Below are positions 1-9,651 of a DNA stretch of 14,387 nucleotides, one piece after another. How positions within the stretch are numbered: the stretch's first letter is position 1; each line of letters starts with the position of its first letter. The position numbers and the translations under genes are program-made. Below the pieces are notes generated by a model. The model was not told the DNA's origin. It made no database searches and worked only from the letters and a program-made list of their open reading frames with translations. The stretch comes from Circinella minor. Lineage: Eukaryota; Mucoromycota; Mucoromycetes; Mucorales; Lichtheimiaceae. The stretch lies in NCBI GenBank assembly GCA_016758965.1, contig JAEPRB010000539.1:1-14387 (forward strand), in the 5' to 3' direction.

Positions 1-777
1 ATCATATATATGTTTTGATATATCACCATCAATCATCCATTTTTAGCACAATGGTTGAATCATACGTAGTATACATAAAATAGAAAGATATTTATATAGC
101 AATGTGTATATAAGTACCTTTTTTCTTGATCAAATAATAAAGTTTAAACTGTAAAGTTGAGATTTACCAAAGCTTTTCTGATCACTTTATAACTTAATAT
201 AGGTTTGCTTTTTGATTAAAGTATATTGTTTTAATTAGACTATTTTTTCCGCTATGTGTGTTAGTTTACCTAGCGATCTTACGCCCGCTTTGAAAAACAT
301 TGATCAATATTAAGTTGAAGATATTTATAAAGCAACAAAAGATACTTCCGATAAATATCATTCAATAATTGTGATTTGTTGAAATCCAACAATTAATGCC
401 ACACACAACTGCGCAATCCATACATCCGCATAGGCAAAACAATTTTTTTTATTAAGCGTGTGATGTTTTTTCTTGCTTATCATAATAATGCTATCACTCT
501 ATATCTATAGTGCTTATCTATTTCTGTAAACTTAACAAAATTTTCATGATTATATTGGATTGTTTTTGATGGTAGAAACAAAAGAAAGCATATAAAAATC
601 ATTCAATTGTTTTGCTTATATGTATTCTTAATTCTTTATATGAATATACGCATGAATTATTATCTTTTTGTTTCTCCTTGTCAAGATTATAATAGTTAAC
701 TGACCCCTTCATTGTCACATAAAAATAGAAAACAGCGATGGTCGTGCTCATCATAACCTACTTTACTTTTTTTTGAA

Positions 778-963
778 GTGCTGTTAACCATGTTTTCACA
801 AAAATGCATGCCGTTGATCTTTCGGCCAAAGATAAAATGTCAAGTGAACTATTTTCTTTCTTCTCAAAAAAGCCATTTTTATACAGCACGCCGTTTTTAT
901 GTCCCATTAACCTTGATCGATGAAATCAAGAAATACGGTTCCTTTACTTTTCTTTCCAAATAA
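778..963 (+). other. Weak coding-like island, possibly a gene relic
   Basis: A short open frame lies in an otherwise stop-dense region. Its first ATG is at 790, giving at most 58 residues up to the TAA at 961-963. Base composition is more balanced than in the flanks, and the C-terminal half (about 890-960) reads like ordinary protein with mixed polar, aromatic and aliphatic residues. I recognise no family, see no membrane segment or signal peptide, and find no convincing exon on either side. The antisense strand is also open for a short stretch near the right end. It could be a small gene, an exon remnant or chance; chance is the most likely. Confidence 0.15.
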
Positions 964-1968
964 AATAATAAGGATATGTCATTGATATTCTTGACTTTCC
1001 CAACATTAGTAGACTTTAAATAATAGTTAAATACTATACAACATTAAAATGGACAAATAATTTAATATGTAATAGAAACAATTGAGAATCATTGCTATAC
1101 TATAAGCAATGCTTAATAATATTAATATCTCCCATTGATTATTGTTTTAGCGCATATATCTTCTTTTGGCCAGATTCAAAACGAAAACAAGAATGAGCAC
1201 ATAGGATAGAAGCATAATAAATATAACCTCGTAAATTTAAGCTTTAACTGTTTCATTTTTTTACCCTATTATCGACCTCCCTCTTATAGCATCATAACTC
1301 TTGCTATTCCCTCCTTGATTGTTTGATCATGACATTTAATCATACTTTTCTGATGATCAACAATGTGCATGACAAAGCTTGCTCGATCTTCTCTCTTTTT
1401 CTCTCTCTTCGAATATTGTCATCATCGTACATTATATATCAATGAGAAAATGGTACATGTCGAAGCAAAAGAAAAACTACACATTTCTTCAACTTTTACA
1501 ACGACAGGAATATTTGCTTCTTAGTTGATTTGTCTTTATGTTATTTTGGATGATATATAAATTTAATTTAGAAACTGTTATTATTATATTTCATTATTAC
1601 ACTGACAATTTGAGCTTTTCTAATATTTTCCAGTATTTTTTAAATAGACAAAACAAAAATAAGTAGTTTGCTGGTGACATTTGGTACATAACTTTTTCTA
1701 ATTTTATGGGGTATTATGACATATAAAAATAGAAGATATATGTATTTAAAAAAAACTCACAAAAAAGGGGGGAAGCATTAGGTATTATTATATTCTCTAT
1801 GTAATAGATTTACAGTAGTGAATGATCATATTTCAGTTGAATATTAAAGTAGAACGTACTTTTAAATCTGATTCCCAAGACAAATTATTGTTGGTTACAC
1901 ACACAGTATGTTTTTGAGCTTTACCTAGTTACAACAATCATGCATCTTTTAGTTCATTACTATTTTAA

Positions 1969-2016
1969 TTTTTTTTTTTTTTTGGTACATTATTATGATT
2001 ATTATTATGATTATTG
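1969..2016. repeat. Poly-T run followed by ATT-type repeat
   Basis: Fifteen consecutive T residues are followed, after a short GGTACA spacer, by ATTATTATG-like units. It lies downstream of the minus-strand Kei1-like gene. It is ordinary low-complexity DNA of an AT-rich genome, and no function is assigned. Confidence 0.85.
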
Positions 2017-2232
2017 CTATAATATATAAAAGTATAAATGAAGTTATAAATAAGTAGATTAAAAAATGAATTGATCTGCGATATTTGGGGTGTGAATTAA
2101 AATATTCTATGCAAAAGAAAAAAAAACGTTATAAATTATGAAGGTTTTGGTACAAATTTCGAATAACAAGGGAGGGGTGAAAAGGAAAAAAAAGTAACCG
2201 AGGTATATTATGACTGAACAGTATCATAATTA

Positions 2233-3178
2233 TTATGCTGATCGTTCTCTAGTTTCATGGCTATTATATTCAATATCATCCAAATCTTGATCTACTTGTG
2301 CAGCCAATTTTGAATAATGGGCTCTACCAATTGATTTGTAATAGCTTGTAAGAACAACTGCGAAATATATCTATGAGAAAGAGAGTGAGTTTTTTTTTCA
2401 TTATACTAGAACCAATAAATAAAAGATCTCAAACTTACATGGACCATGCGGAGTGTAACTAACACAATAATACTAACTACACCTTCCATTCTGAAAACGT
2501 CATCATGTTCTTGTTGTTTAGCAGGATCATCAGCCAATTCAGGAAGACTATGATCTGTATAAACATACCACTTTACTGCAAAAACAGTAGTTGTAATGAT
2601 ACTGATAAAACAGTCGACCCAATAAAAGATTGCATACCAGCGAACAGCTCGTACATTATCCTATATATTCAATTCATTGTTGCTATTTTGTTAAAACACA
2701 ATTCTTCGCCTTTTTTTATAATATAATATGCAAGCTTTAATAACAGCGAGAAAAGAAAGTAACGCACAGTATGAATGCCATATAGTCCTCGCGCAAATAC
2801 AAAGATGGCTAATAATGAATAAATGTAAACGACAAAAGCAATAGGGTCGCTAGTATCAAATGAAATGATACCATAGAATCCAGAAAGTTTATTTAACTAA
2901 ATAAAATATATAAATTGTTAATTAAATGAATTATTGATAGAATGTAAAAATTCTTGGTAATTATAGTTGGCGAAAAAAAACTTACGATTCCAAAGATGGT
3001 GATAATGAGCACACCTGTATAACATTATAATATATATATAACAAATAAAATAAGTTTCAAAATCCTAGATATTAAATAATGTGAAAGAAATAGACAATAA
3101 AATGCTCTATATGTATATACCTGTTTCAATGGGAATAAATCCACAACAAGAACGTGGTCGAGAAAGTATAACTGCCAT
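2233..3178 (-). CDS. Kei1-like four-span membrane protein (IPC synthase regulatory subunit family)
   Basis: Five exons on the minus strand: 3121-3178, 2986-3014, 2768-2896, 2439-2660, 2233-2370. They join in frame to 191 residues ending at TAA. Four hydrophobic segments are visible (about residues 20-42, 47-70, 80-106, 131-157). There is a Cys-Cys-Gly-rich N-terminus and a polar, acidic C-terminal tail. The run LNKLSGFYGI (30-39), YIYSLLA (53-59) and FAVKWY (99-104) match what I recall of the Kei1 (DUF1753) family. In yeast, Kei1 binds the catalytic subunit Aur1 in the Golgi and is needed for IPC synthesis; that role is inferred here. Introns are 68-107 bp. Three donors are GTAAGT or GTATAT, but intron 3 needs the weak donor GTGCGT because the nearby GTTACT donor gives an immediate stop. 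No dibasic KR or RR site is present, unlike the Kex2-processed yeast protein. Family assignment is likely, not certain; another fungal tetraspan family is the alternative. Confidence 0.75.
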
Positions 3179-3210
3179 GTTTGTTTAAATATGAAAGAAA
3201 AAAAAAGAAG

Positions 3211-3280
3211 CTTAGTAGAAAAAAAATATAAACTTCCACGGGGACGGTGCCGAATAACAATAAAATTGCTGGAAATTTAC
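3211..3280 (-). other. Candidate 5' UTR intron of the Kei1-like gene
   Basis: On the minus strand, upstream of the ATG at 3178, the donor-like GGCCAG/GTAAAT (intron starting at 3280) is followed 70 bases on by a T-run and CTACTAAG, a good acceptor ending at 3211. The size matches the coding introns of this gene (68-107 bp). Splicing would not extend the protein, because an in-frame stop sits between the acceptor and the ATG. It would leave a short upstream frame in the leader. This is inferred from splice signals alone. Confidence 0.3.
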
Positions 3281-4547
3281 CTGGCCCAATTCCAGAAAGA
3301 CGGAAGTCAAATTGACAGCCTTTCATGTGTAGAGCAATTTTATATAGTTTCAACCTTTTGCATATTAGTATAATTGTTTATGCAATTGATATGATAATAT
3401 ATATATAAGGTCCACTTGTTGATGAATATTAATTCTTTTTAATGAACACGGTAAGTAATACAATAATCCCAACAGCTATAACGTGAAAGCTGTTCTGATT
3501 AGGTAGTAGTATTTGATCGAGCTATGATACTATAGTTATAGATCACTTTACTCACTCCTTACTGCTACTTAAAAACTTTGTTTCCTGTAGCAAGTATAAA
3601 AACCCATCGTGCTTTTAAGGCTGTATCAACCGATATAACGTCATTTAGTAGCGACATACTATACTTTTCAGTAGATAGACAAATTTGATTCGTTTTCTCG
3701 GTTATTTCTGCAAATTAGTTTTGAGCATATAATTTTATTACTATAATTATTTAATATGCCATTTGACGTGTGTGGAATACTTCTTTCATCAGCCATGGAC
3801 ATCAAAAAGAAGAAATGAGAATGGATTTAAATCTGCAACTGAAAAGAAATTAACCCCGCCGAAAAACTACATTTAAAGCTGTATAATTCTAGCCTCCACC
3901 CCTCAGCTTCTTTGATATACTTTGACCCCATTCATCACCTAACACATCTTCAATCCTTGCTTTTATGATGCATCCGTTATCATCCATCCATTTTAATAAT
4001 ATATCCATCCCATAAATTATCATATTTATTCCTTTAGAATATAGATACACAATTCTGGGGAAAAAAGGAAAACAAAATGGTTGACGTTACGCATAAGATG
4101 TGTTTTGTTTCACCACCATTTTGAAGGAAAATGGGGAGGGTTTGAGAACTCGATTCTTTTTTTTTTATTCTAGGGTCTATATATTACAGCAGTAATATAT
4201 GGAGCTACTACTGTATAAAGCAAAGTATAATTGCTTTGAGGAGACGCGTATTATAAAAAAAGGCAAGTATTTTATTTATTTATTTTTGTTATACGTCAAA
4301 TATGATGAAAAGAAAAAGGACTTTGTATTATATATGATGAACAACATATTTATCCTTAACTACATTGCCTGATCCAAATTTTGTGATTAAAAAGAATATT
4401 ACCTGCCTGATATAATAATTTACAAAGATTCTTTTTCTTTTCTCATATACTACATTTTTTTTTATAATATGTGTTGCTAACTATCCTATGCATTTATACA
4501 GGTAACTTGACAACAAAGATTATCATAGTAATTAATAATAGCTAGTA

Positions 4548-4565
4548 ATATATATATATATATAT
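4548..4565. repeat. (TA)n dinucleotide repeat
   Basis: A run of about nine TA units lies roughly 320 bases upstream of the sorting-nexin start codon. It is low-complexity DNA, prone to length change. It is too far from the start codon for a clear TATA role. Confidence 0.8.
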
Positions 4566-4829
4566 TAAAAGAAATAAATAAAAATTGATACGTTATAAAT
4601 ATATCTATATATCTAATTGAAATGAAAAAATGGGTTAAAAGATTTGATATACATTAAAGTTTTTGCATAAAACTTTAAATGGGCAGTATGGGTAGTGTGT
4701 GGGTTTCTACTAAAGTGATGTGAGAACCAGGAATGTCAAACTAAAAAAAACGAGACCAAGTTTTTTTGTTTTGTGGAACCTGAAAAATAAGAGAAAGAAA
4801 AAAGTTACTTTTTTTAGCACCTTTAATAA

Positions 4830-4840
4830 TAATATATATA
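4830..4840 (+). promoter_or_regulatory. Candidate TATA element of the sorting-nexin gene
   Basis: TATATATA lies about 50 bases upstream of the ATG at 4888, followed by a T-rich tract. If it sets transcription about 30 bases downstream, the mRNA would begin near 4865-4875. This favours the 4888 start over the in-frame ATG at 4720 and may place the out-of-frame ATG at 4875 at or before the 5' end. The genome is so AT-rich that chance TATA runs are common. Confidence 0.3.
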
Positions 4841-4874
4841 CAACTTTTTTTTTATACTTTTTCACAACTCTTCC

Positions 4875-4913
4875 ATGGTCTCGAACAATGGAAGTGCTAG
4901 CAGATTGGGTTAA
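4875..4913 (+). promoter_or_regulatory. Short upstream ORF overlapping the sorting-nexin start
   Basis: An ATG at 4875 in the context CCATGG opens a 12-codon frame ending at TAA 4911-4913, out of frame with and overlapping the proposed start at 4888. If the mRNA leader includes 4875, ribosomes initiating there would bypass the main start, giving low translation or control by leaky scanning. Whether the mRNA includes this ATG depends on the true transcription start, which is unknown. Confidence 0.35.
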
Positions 4914-7900
4914 TCTGTCACGAACGAGTTTCTTATATGAACTAGATGAATCGTTACGCGCTTTACTTTACCGTTCTTTAGCCGGCGCATTTATATTACT
5001 TTATTCCGTCGTCTTGATAATCGACGGTTATTATTTCCCACTCTTTCTTACTCTCGGTTTCGCTCTCGGTGCTTTATTTTTCGGAAGTAACGCAAACCAT
5101 ACTTTTCCACATCATTTAGTTCAACTTCGTGAACATCATAATGACACTGCTGATGCAAAGGTAAAATTTACTTATATTTCATTATTAAAAGAAAAAGTAT
5201 AATTTATTTTTATATTAAAAATTTAAATTTTGCTCATTAATAACTTATTTTTTTTGGTGTCCTTATTTGCATATATTATAACACACGTACCATATTTGAT
5301 TATATTTTTTATTCTCTCCTTTTTTTTTAATATCCTTTTGCTCCCCTTTCCTTTAAATACATATGGCGTATGATAATAATATAGCCATCGATAATGGGAG
5401 AAGATGAAATACTACATTTATTTTATCCACCCCTGACGAAAATCATTCAACAACTTATAAATTATTTCACTCGCGACTTTATCCTAAATTGGTGGGATCC
5501 ATTAAATCCTAATCAGAACCTAGAATTTGAGCGAGTTATTCGAGCGCGTTTGAATGGAAGCGTTCATAGGGTTGAAAAGATCCTTTTAAAGCAAGAACGT
5601 AATGATTTGGTCATGGCAACAGTATATGGTATTGCGAATGTGTTGATTATTCATATGGTAATAGCTCTTGTTTTCCTTTGGATATGTTTTTTTCTTTTGT
5701 AATATAAAACATTGTATATTAATTAATCATTTTTTGGGGGGTGTTGGTAATTTACCTAAAGCGAGAATGCAGAAACTTTGAGTGTTCCGGATTATCATTA
5801 GATGGATATATTGACGATAATCAACATTCACCCTTTGCACAACTCATGTCAACAGGTGAACAACATCAACAAATGCGATCTCTCAGTACAACGATTCTCA
5901 AACGTATTCTTCCAAATAATGATACCGAATCCCTAATTGTTATGAGTATGCTTCGAGAATTATTGACAACACACTTGTTTGGAAATATTTTGACATCAAT
6001 GAGTGACCCAGATTTCATCAACAGCTATATTGTCGATTATTTGTCAGCAACAGAATCATCAGGGGATATAGATGCAAATAATGATAATGGTGAAGGTCTT
6101 CGTAATGTTGTTGAACGAGCAGCAGAAAGTTTAATGGCAGACGGTGGGTTTGATGATACACCAATCACATCCTCAGCAAGTAATAATGGTGATGGACAGA
6201 ATACAGATACTTTGGGAACACAGCGGGCTGGGTCTCCTGAAGCTTTCAATAATACATCATCATCGTCATCATCTACATTTCCAACATCTCCTACTATTCC
6301 TTTATCAGTTCCAAGAAAATCCGCAACAGTACCCCTTCCCGACACATCATCATCGCCATCATCAAAACTAGATTCTGAACCAACAGTAACAACAAATGAA
6401 CCTATTATCACTACTACATCACCATCACCCTCCAATGTCTCTTTACCCCCTATACCCGAATCCCAACATTCCAATGTTCCAACACGATCAGCATCTACAG
6501 CACCTTCCATGAACAACAATTCATCCAAAAAGAAAATCTCAGTCCCAAAAACAGTCGAAGATAATGAACAATCCCCCATTATTTATCCAGCTGGTACCGT
6601 CAATTTTAGCATCATGGATATTTCTTCGCCATCTGCAGAGAGAGGCAATAATAATTCACGTGACAAGAGCAAACTCATGTTCATTGTTCAGATCGAACGT
6701 CCTGCCATGGAAGATAATTCTGGATCTGAAGGTGGAGGCTATGTCATTACACGAACTTATGCTGATTTTGAAGTATTTCATGCTATTATTAGTGCACGTC
6801 ATGCTCGACGAGTTGCACGGACTAATTTACGTCTTCCACTCGACCCCATTCGATCATGGCTCAAATTGGGTAGTACTACCAACTCATCCCCAATTACCAC
6901 CAATGATACGGAGGGTATTTGTCGATCCTTGGAGCGTTATTTGCATATAGTAGTACAAGATAATGAGATGGGTCGTGATCAAATCATCTATGCCTTTTTA
7001 CGCAAGGAACGACGACGAAATAATGCCGATGGGGATAATGATCATCAACAAGGAATAGATTTATCGTTTGCGGATGAATATATGGATGAGGTCAGCGCGT
7101 ATGCGGCATTATCGTCAACAGGACCATCAACCAATGGATATACCCCGCTTGTAAGCAGTACTAATGGATCGACATCACCAGCATCTTCGGCTGCAAGCAG
7201 TGTGGGTAAAGCCATGTCAATGTTAGCTCGTGCACCATCATTGGCGGTCAAAAGTGTAAGTCGAGCATCGACTTCTAGTATGACACTAGATGACGATATG
7301 CTCGGGTCGCCTGGATTAATGGAATCACGTCGCTGGTTTGGACGCAAATCGACTCGTGAAGGGTCTATTTCAAGTGTACGGAGTAATAATAGCTCGAGTG
7401 GAAAGGAAGAAACTGATGGTGAATTGATCGATACTTCAATTCCTGGTACTGGTTCTACTCCTATTACAACAAAACGATCATCTCAGCAACACCAACATAT
7501 TCCATCCCCGCCATCTACACATGTCACCACTTGTTCAGAAGATGAAGGTGAAGATGATGATATAATGGTTATAGAAGAACCTGATCAAGTTGAAAATTTG
7601 ATTCACTTGGAAGAAGGACAAGATTCTATGTCTCGGGGACGAAACACAGTAGATGACAGTGGCGGTGCAAGGATTAATGATAGTAAACCATTGTCACCTT
7701 TGGATATAGAATTATTGATTGAAACGACATTTGCTCTTGTCGTCGAAATTTTTGATTTGACAACCGCTAATAACAAAGCATGGATGCGAAGAACTCTATT
7801 GAATGTGTTACGTGAAGTAGTTCGAAGGTCCTATACCGAGATCATTGCACAGCATTATAGTAGTTATGTGAATGATTACATGTCTCCAGATGCGTTGGTT

Positions 7901-8176
7901 TATTTTTGCAATGTATTGCTAGAAAAGTATTGGCCAGGAGGTGTATATAATACCAAAGTACCCGAACGAACTCCCGAACAAAAGGAAGCTACACGACAAC
8001 AAGCGCGTACATTGTTGATGAGTTCGGCTGTCCCTGTAGGTGTACGACAATTAATTGGTGATCAAAATTGTAACGTTGCTATGGATCGATTATTTGTCCG
8101 ATTACAAGATCAAGGATTAAATCGAGTTTTGATATTACAACTGGTGGAACGATTAATGCGTCCAGTATTTGGTTAA
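4888..8176 (+). CDS. ER-anchored PXA-PX-Nexin_C sorting nexin (Mdm1/SNX19-like)
   Basis: Three exons (4888-5160, 5385-5657, 5762-8176), both introns phase 0, encode 986 residues. Residues about 28-66 form a hydrophobic hairpin, the presumed ER anchor. A PXA domain spans about 95-275, including an RDFILNWW motif, and is split by intron 2. A long Ser/Thr/Pro/Asn-rich linker (276-459) follows. The PX domain (about 460-598) has R513 in RTYADF, the position that contacts PI3P, and a basic SLERYLHIV helix. A second, acidic linker contains EDEGEDDD, and Nexin_C occupies about 829-986. No RGS domain lies between PXA and PX, so the layout resembles Mdm1 and SNX19 rather than SNX13/14/25. These proteins tether ER to endosome/vacuole or lipid droplets. 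The 4888 start is chosen because the upstream in-frame extension to 4720 is Lys/Phe-rich AT-rich sequence. The least certain junction is the intron 2 acceptor (CTAAAG at 5761), needed to keep frame. Confidence 0.9.
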
Positions 8177-8552
8177 GAAAAAAACCGAAAGCAAAAACGG
8201 ATCCATATATTTTTTTTTAATTATATACGACTATTATTTTATATAATATATTATTCTTAGTACTTTCTATTATTATTATTACTATTACTTTGTTTTCATC
8301 CTCTCTTTCTTTTTTCTTTTACCTTCCACTTTTTATTTATCTATCTAGTACTCTTTATCCACAATTTGTTGTAAATAGATTTTTTTAACCTTTTTCTTGC
8401 CATTTATTCTTATTTGTATATGCTAGCTGTCGTTATCAGATGATTTTATACAGTAATTAAACCAGGGAACTTTTGTATACGGGCTTTATACACATGATAG
8501 TGCTACGTTGTTAAATGTTACTTATTTTCACGCTACGCATTATTATTATTCC

Positions 8553-8558
8553 AATAAA
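8553..8558 (+). terminator. Possible poly(A) signal of the sorting-nexin gene
   Basis: AATAAA occurs about 380 bases after the stop codon. The intervening sequence is T-rich and otherwise lacks a consensus hexamer that I can see. Fungal poly(A) signals are loose, so cleavage may occur earlier. Confidence 0.3.
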
Positions 8559-9295
8559 ATTAGTTTTACATTTTTCCTTCAATACTTATAATCTATATAA
8601 TAATATCTTGCCATATTTAACAGCTATAAGAGTATCGTAAATAATACAACTAAAGCCTCCCTCTTGTAAATGTTACATTTACTAATAGTAATGCTATTAT
8701 GTCTTTGAAGCTATAACAAAATAAGTATTAGGAACATTTAATTAGTTTTGGATAAGTGAACCAGTTCATAAGAGGTAAGTGAGAATTATTGAATTATATA
8801 AAAAGATATTTCAAATAATGATAAATTAACGTAAATTACAAGTAGAAAGAATTGTTTAGCCAGTCTATATAAATTTTTTTTTCGGTTCCTTGTGGGAATT
8901 AAATAAGCTACAAACTGTAATTTATCTATCAACGAGATGGCTATCAATAGTCTATTTATTAATACCAACGCTGACTGTATTACATGAAAGAAATTCGTAG
9001 TAGATGTTAGACTCAGCATATAGTACCTAAGTTTTTTCTTTCGGCACTGTGTTAAAGTTTAAATAGTATATATGTGTAAAAAAAAAAATAGGCTTACAAA
9101 CATCCACATTACAATTATCAAGAGATTTGTGCAAAAAAAGAAAAAACAAATGCGATATATGTACGATCATCAATTTTCTCACACCACGAACGAAACGAGA
9201 AGGAATTTCGGGTGATTTTGTTTTTAATCTTCTTGCGCATAATTACCATATAATGCAAAATCCATATCTTTTTTTCAAATAAAGATGAAATGGTT

Positions 9296-9321
9296 GGGGG
9301 AGATGGGGGGAGGGAGGGAGG
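9296..9321 (+). other. G-quadruplex motif
   Basis: The plus strand carries G-runs of 5, 6, 3 and 3 separated by loops of 4, 1 and 1 bases (9296-9318), followed by a further GG. This satisfies the standard four-run intramolecular quadruplex pattern with very short loops. It stands out in a region that is otherwise strongly AT-rich. It lies about 1.1 kb after the sorting-nexin stop codon and 1.9 kb before the oxidase start codon, so it is not a core promoter element of either. Confidence 0.8.
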
Positions 9322-9634
9322 ACGGAAGGATTACAATCGACACGGCAGAACGAGAATACTTTTAAAAAACTCCTATATGGGATGTATGATCAATATTATG
9401 AGCGAGCAATATTCCAATCATAAAAATGACTTTTATTTTGTCATTTATTTATAAATTAATATAAAACTATCGAGAATTAAGTCAGAAAAGATTCATGCAT
9501 TTTTTTATTGCTAAATCAACACGACTTAAAAAAAATTTAACGATAAAAAAAGAAAGTTTGCACAGGACAGCTTTGTGATACCATTTATTCTCCAGCAAAT
9601 TCGGAAGGGTTACTGCGTTTTATTTTTACAAATG

Positions 9635-9651
9635 AAAAAAAAAAAAAAAAA
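9635..9651. repeat. Poly-A run
   Basis: Seventeen consecutive A residues followed by a purine-rich stretch (AGAGGAAGGGG). This is a simple homopolymer in intergenic DNA. No target-site duplication or coding remnant upstream suggests a retroposed copy. Confidence 0.85.

Larger units (their letters stand above)
1..2232. other. AT-rich intergenic region, no convincing gene
   Basis: This stretch is very AT-rich, with stop codons in all frames at short spacing. It holds a 15-base poly-T run (about 1969-1983) followed by ATT-type repeats to about 2016, and pyrimidine-rich tracts near 1390-1410. I see no splice-linked reading frames, no tRNA-like A/B boxes and no conserved protein motif. The only coding-like piece is the short frame at 778-963, listed separately. 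The right end must contain the 3' UTR of the minus-strand Kei1-like gene, but I see no clear AATAAA on that strand close to its stop codon. Confidence 0.6.
3179..4830. other. Divergent intergenic region between the Kei1-like and sorting-nexin genes
   Basis: About 1.65 kb separates the two oppositely transcribed genes, so promoters for both must lie here or within the first bases of each gene. It is AT-rich with a (TA)n run near 4548-4565. A GC-richer patch at about 3236-3320 probably belongs to the 5' transcribed region of the minus-strand gene. A TTATATATATAT stretch near 3397-3410 could serve as a distant TATA element for that gene. A pyrimidine-rich stretch lies at 3890-3965. I see no additional protein gene: all open frames are short and lack recognisable motifs. 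Confidence 0.6.

Noticed and set aside
2505..2726. 73-codon plus-strand frame
   Set aside because: Antisense shadow of exon 4 and intron 3 of the Kei1-like gene.
3126..3353. 75-codon minus-strand frame upstream of and overlapping Kei1-like exon 1
   Set aside because: It reads exon 1 in the wrong frame. The exon 1 frame used here continues through four further introns into a conserved membrane protein, which this frame cannot do.
6037..6579. 180-codon open frame on the minus strand
   Set aside because: It is antisense to the Ser/Thr/Pro-rich linker of the sorting nexin. Its Asp/Val/Gly-rich product is the mirror of that low-complexity sequence, and it has no motif or splice context of its own.
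6144..6950. Plus-strand open frames (6144-6371, 6564-6950) inside the sorting nexin exon
   Set aside because: They are out-of-frame shadows of a long, well-supported exon; the first is a His/Gln-rich readout of the TCA repeats.
8786..9019. 77-codon minus-strand frame
   Set aside because: AT-driven hydrophobic sequence without a recognisable motif, a start context of note or partner exons.
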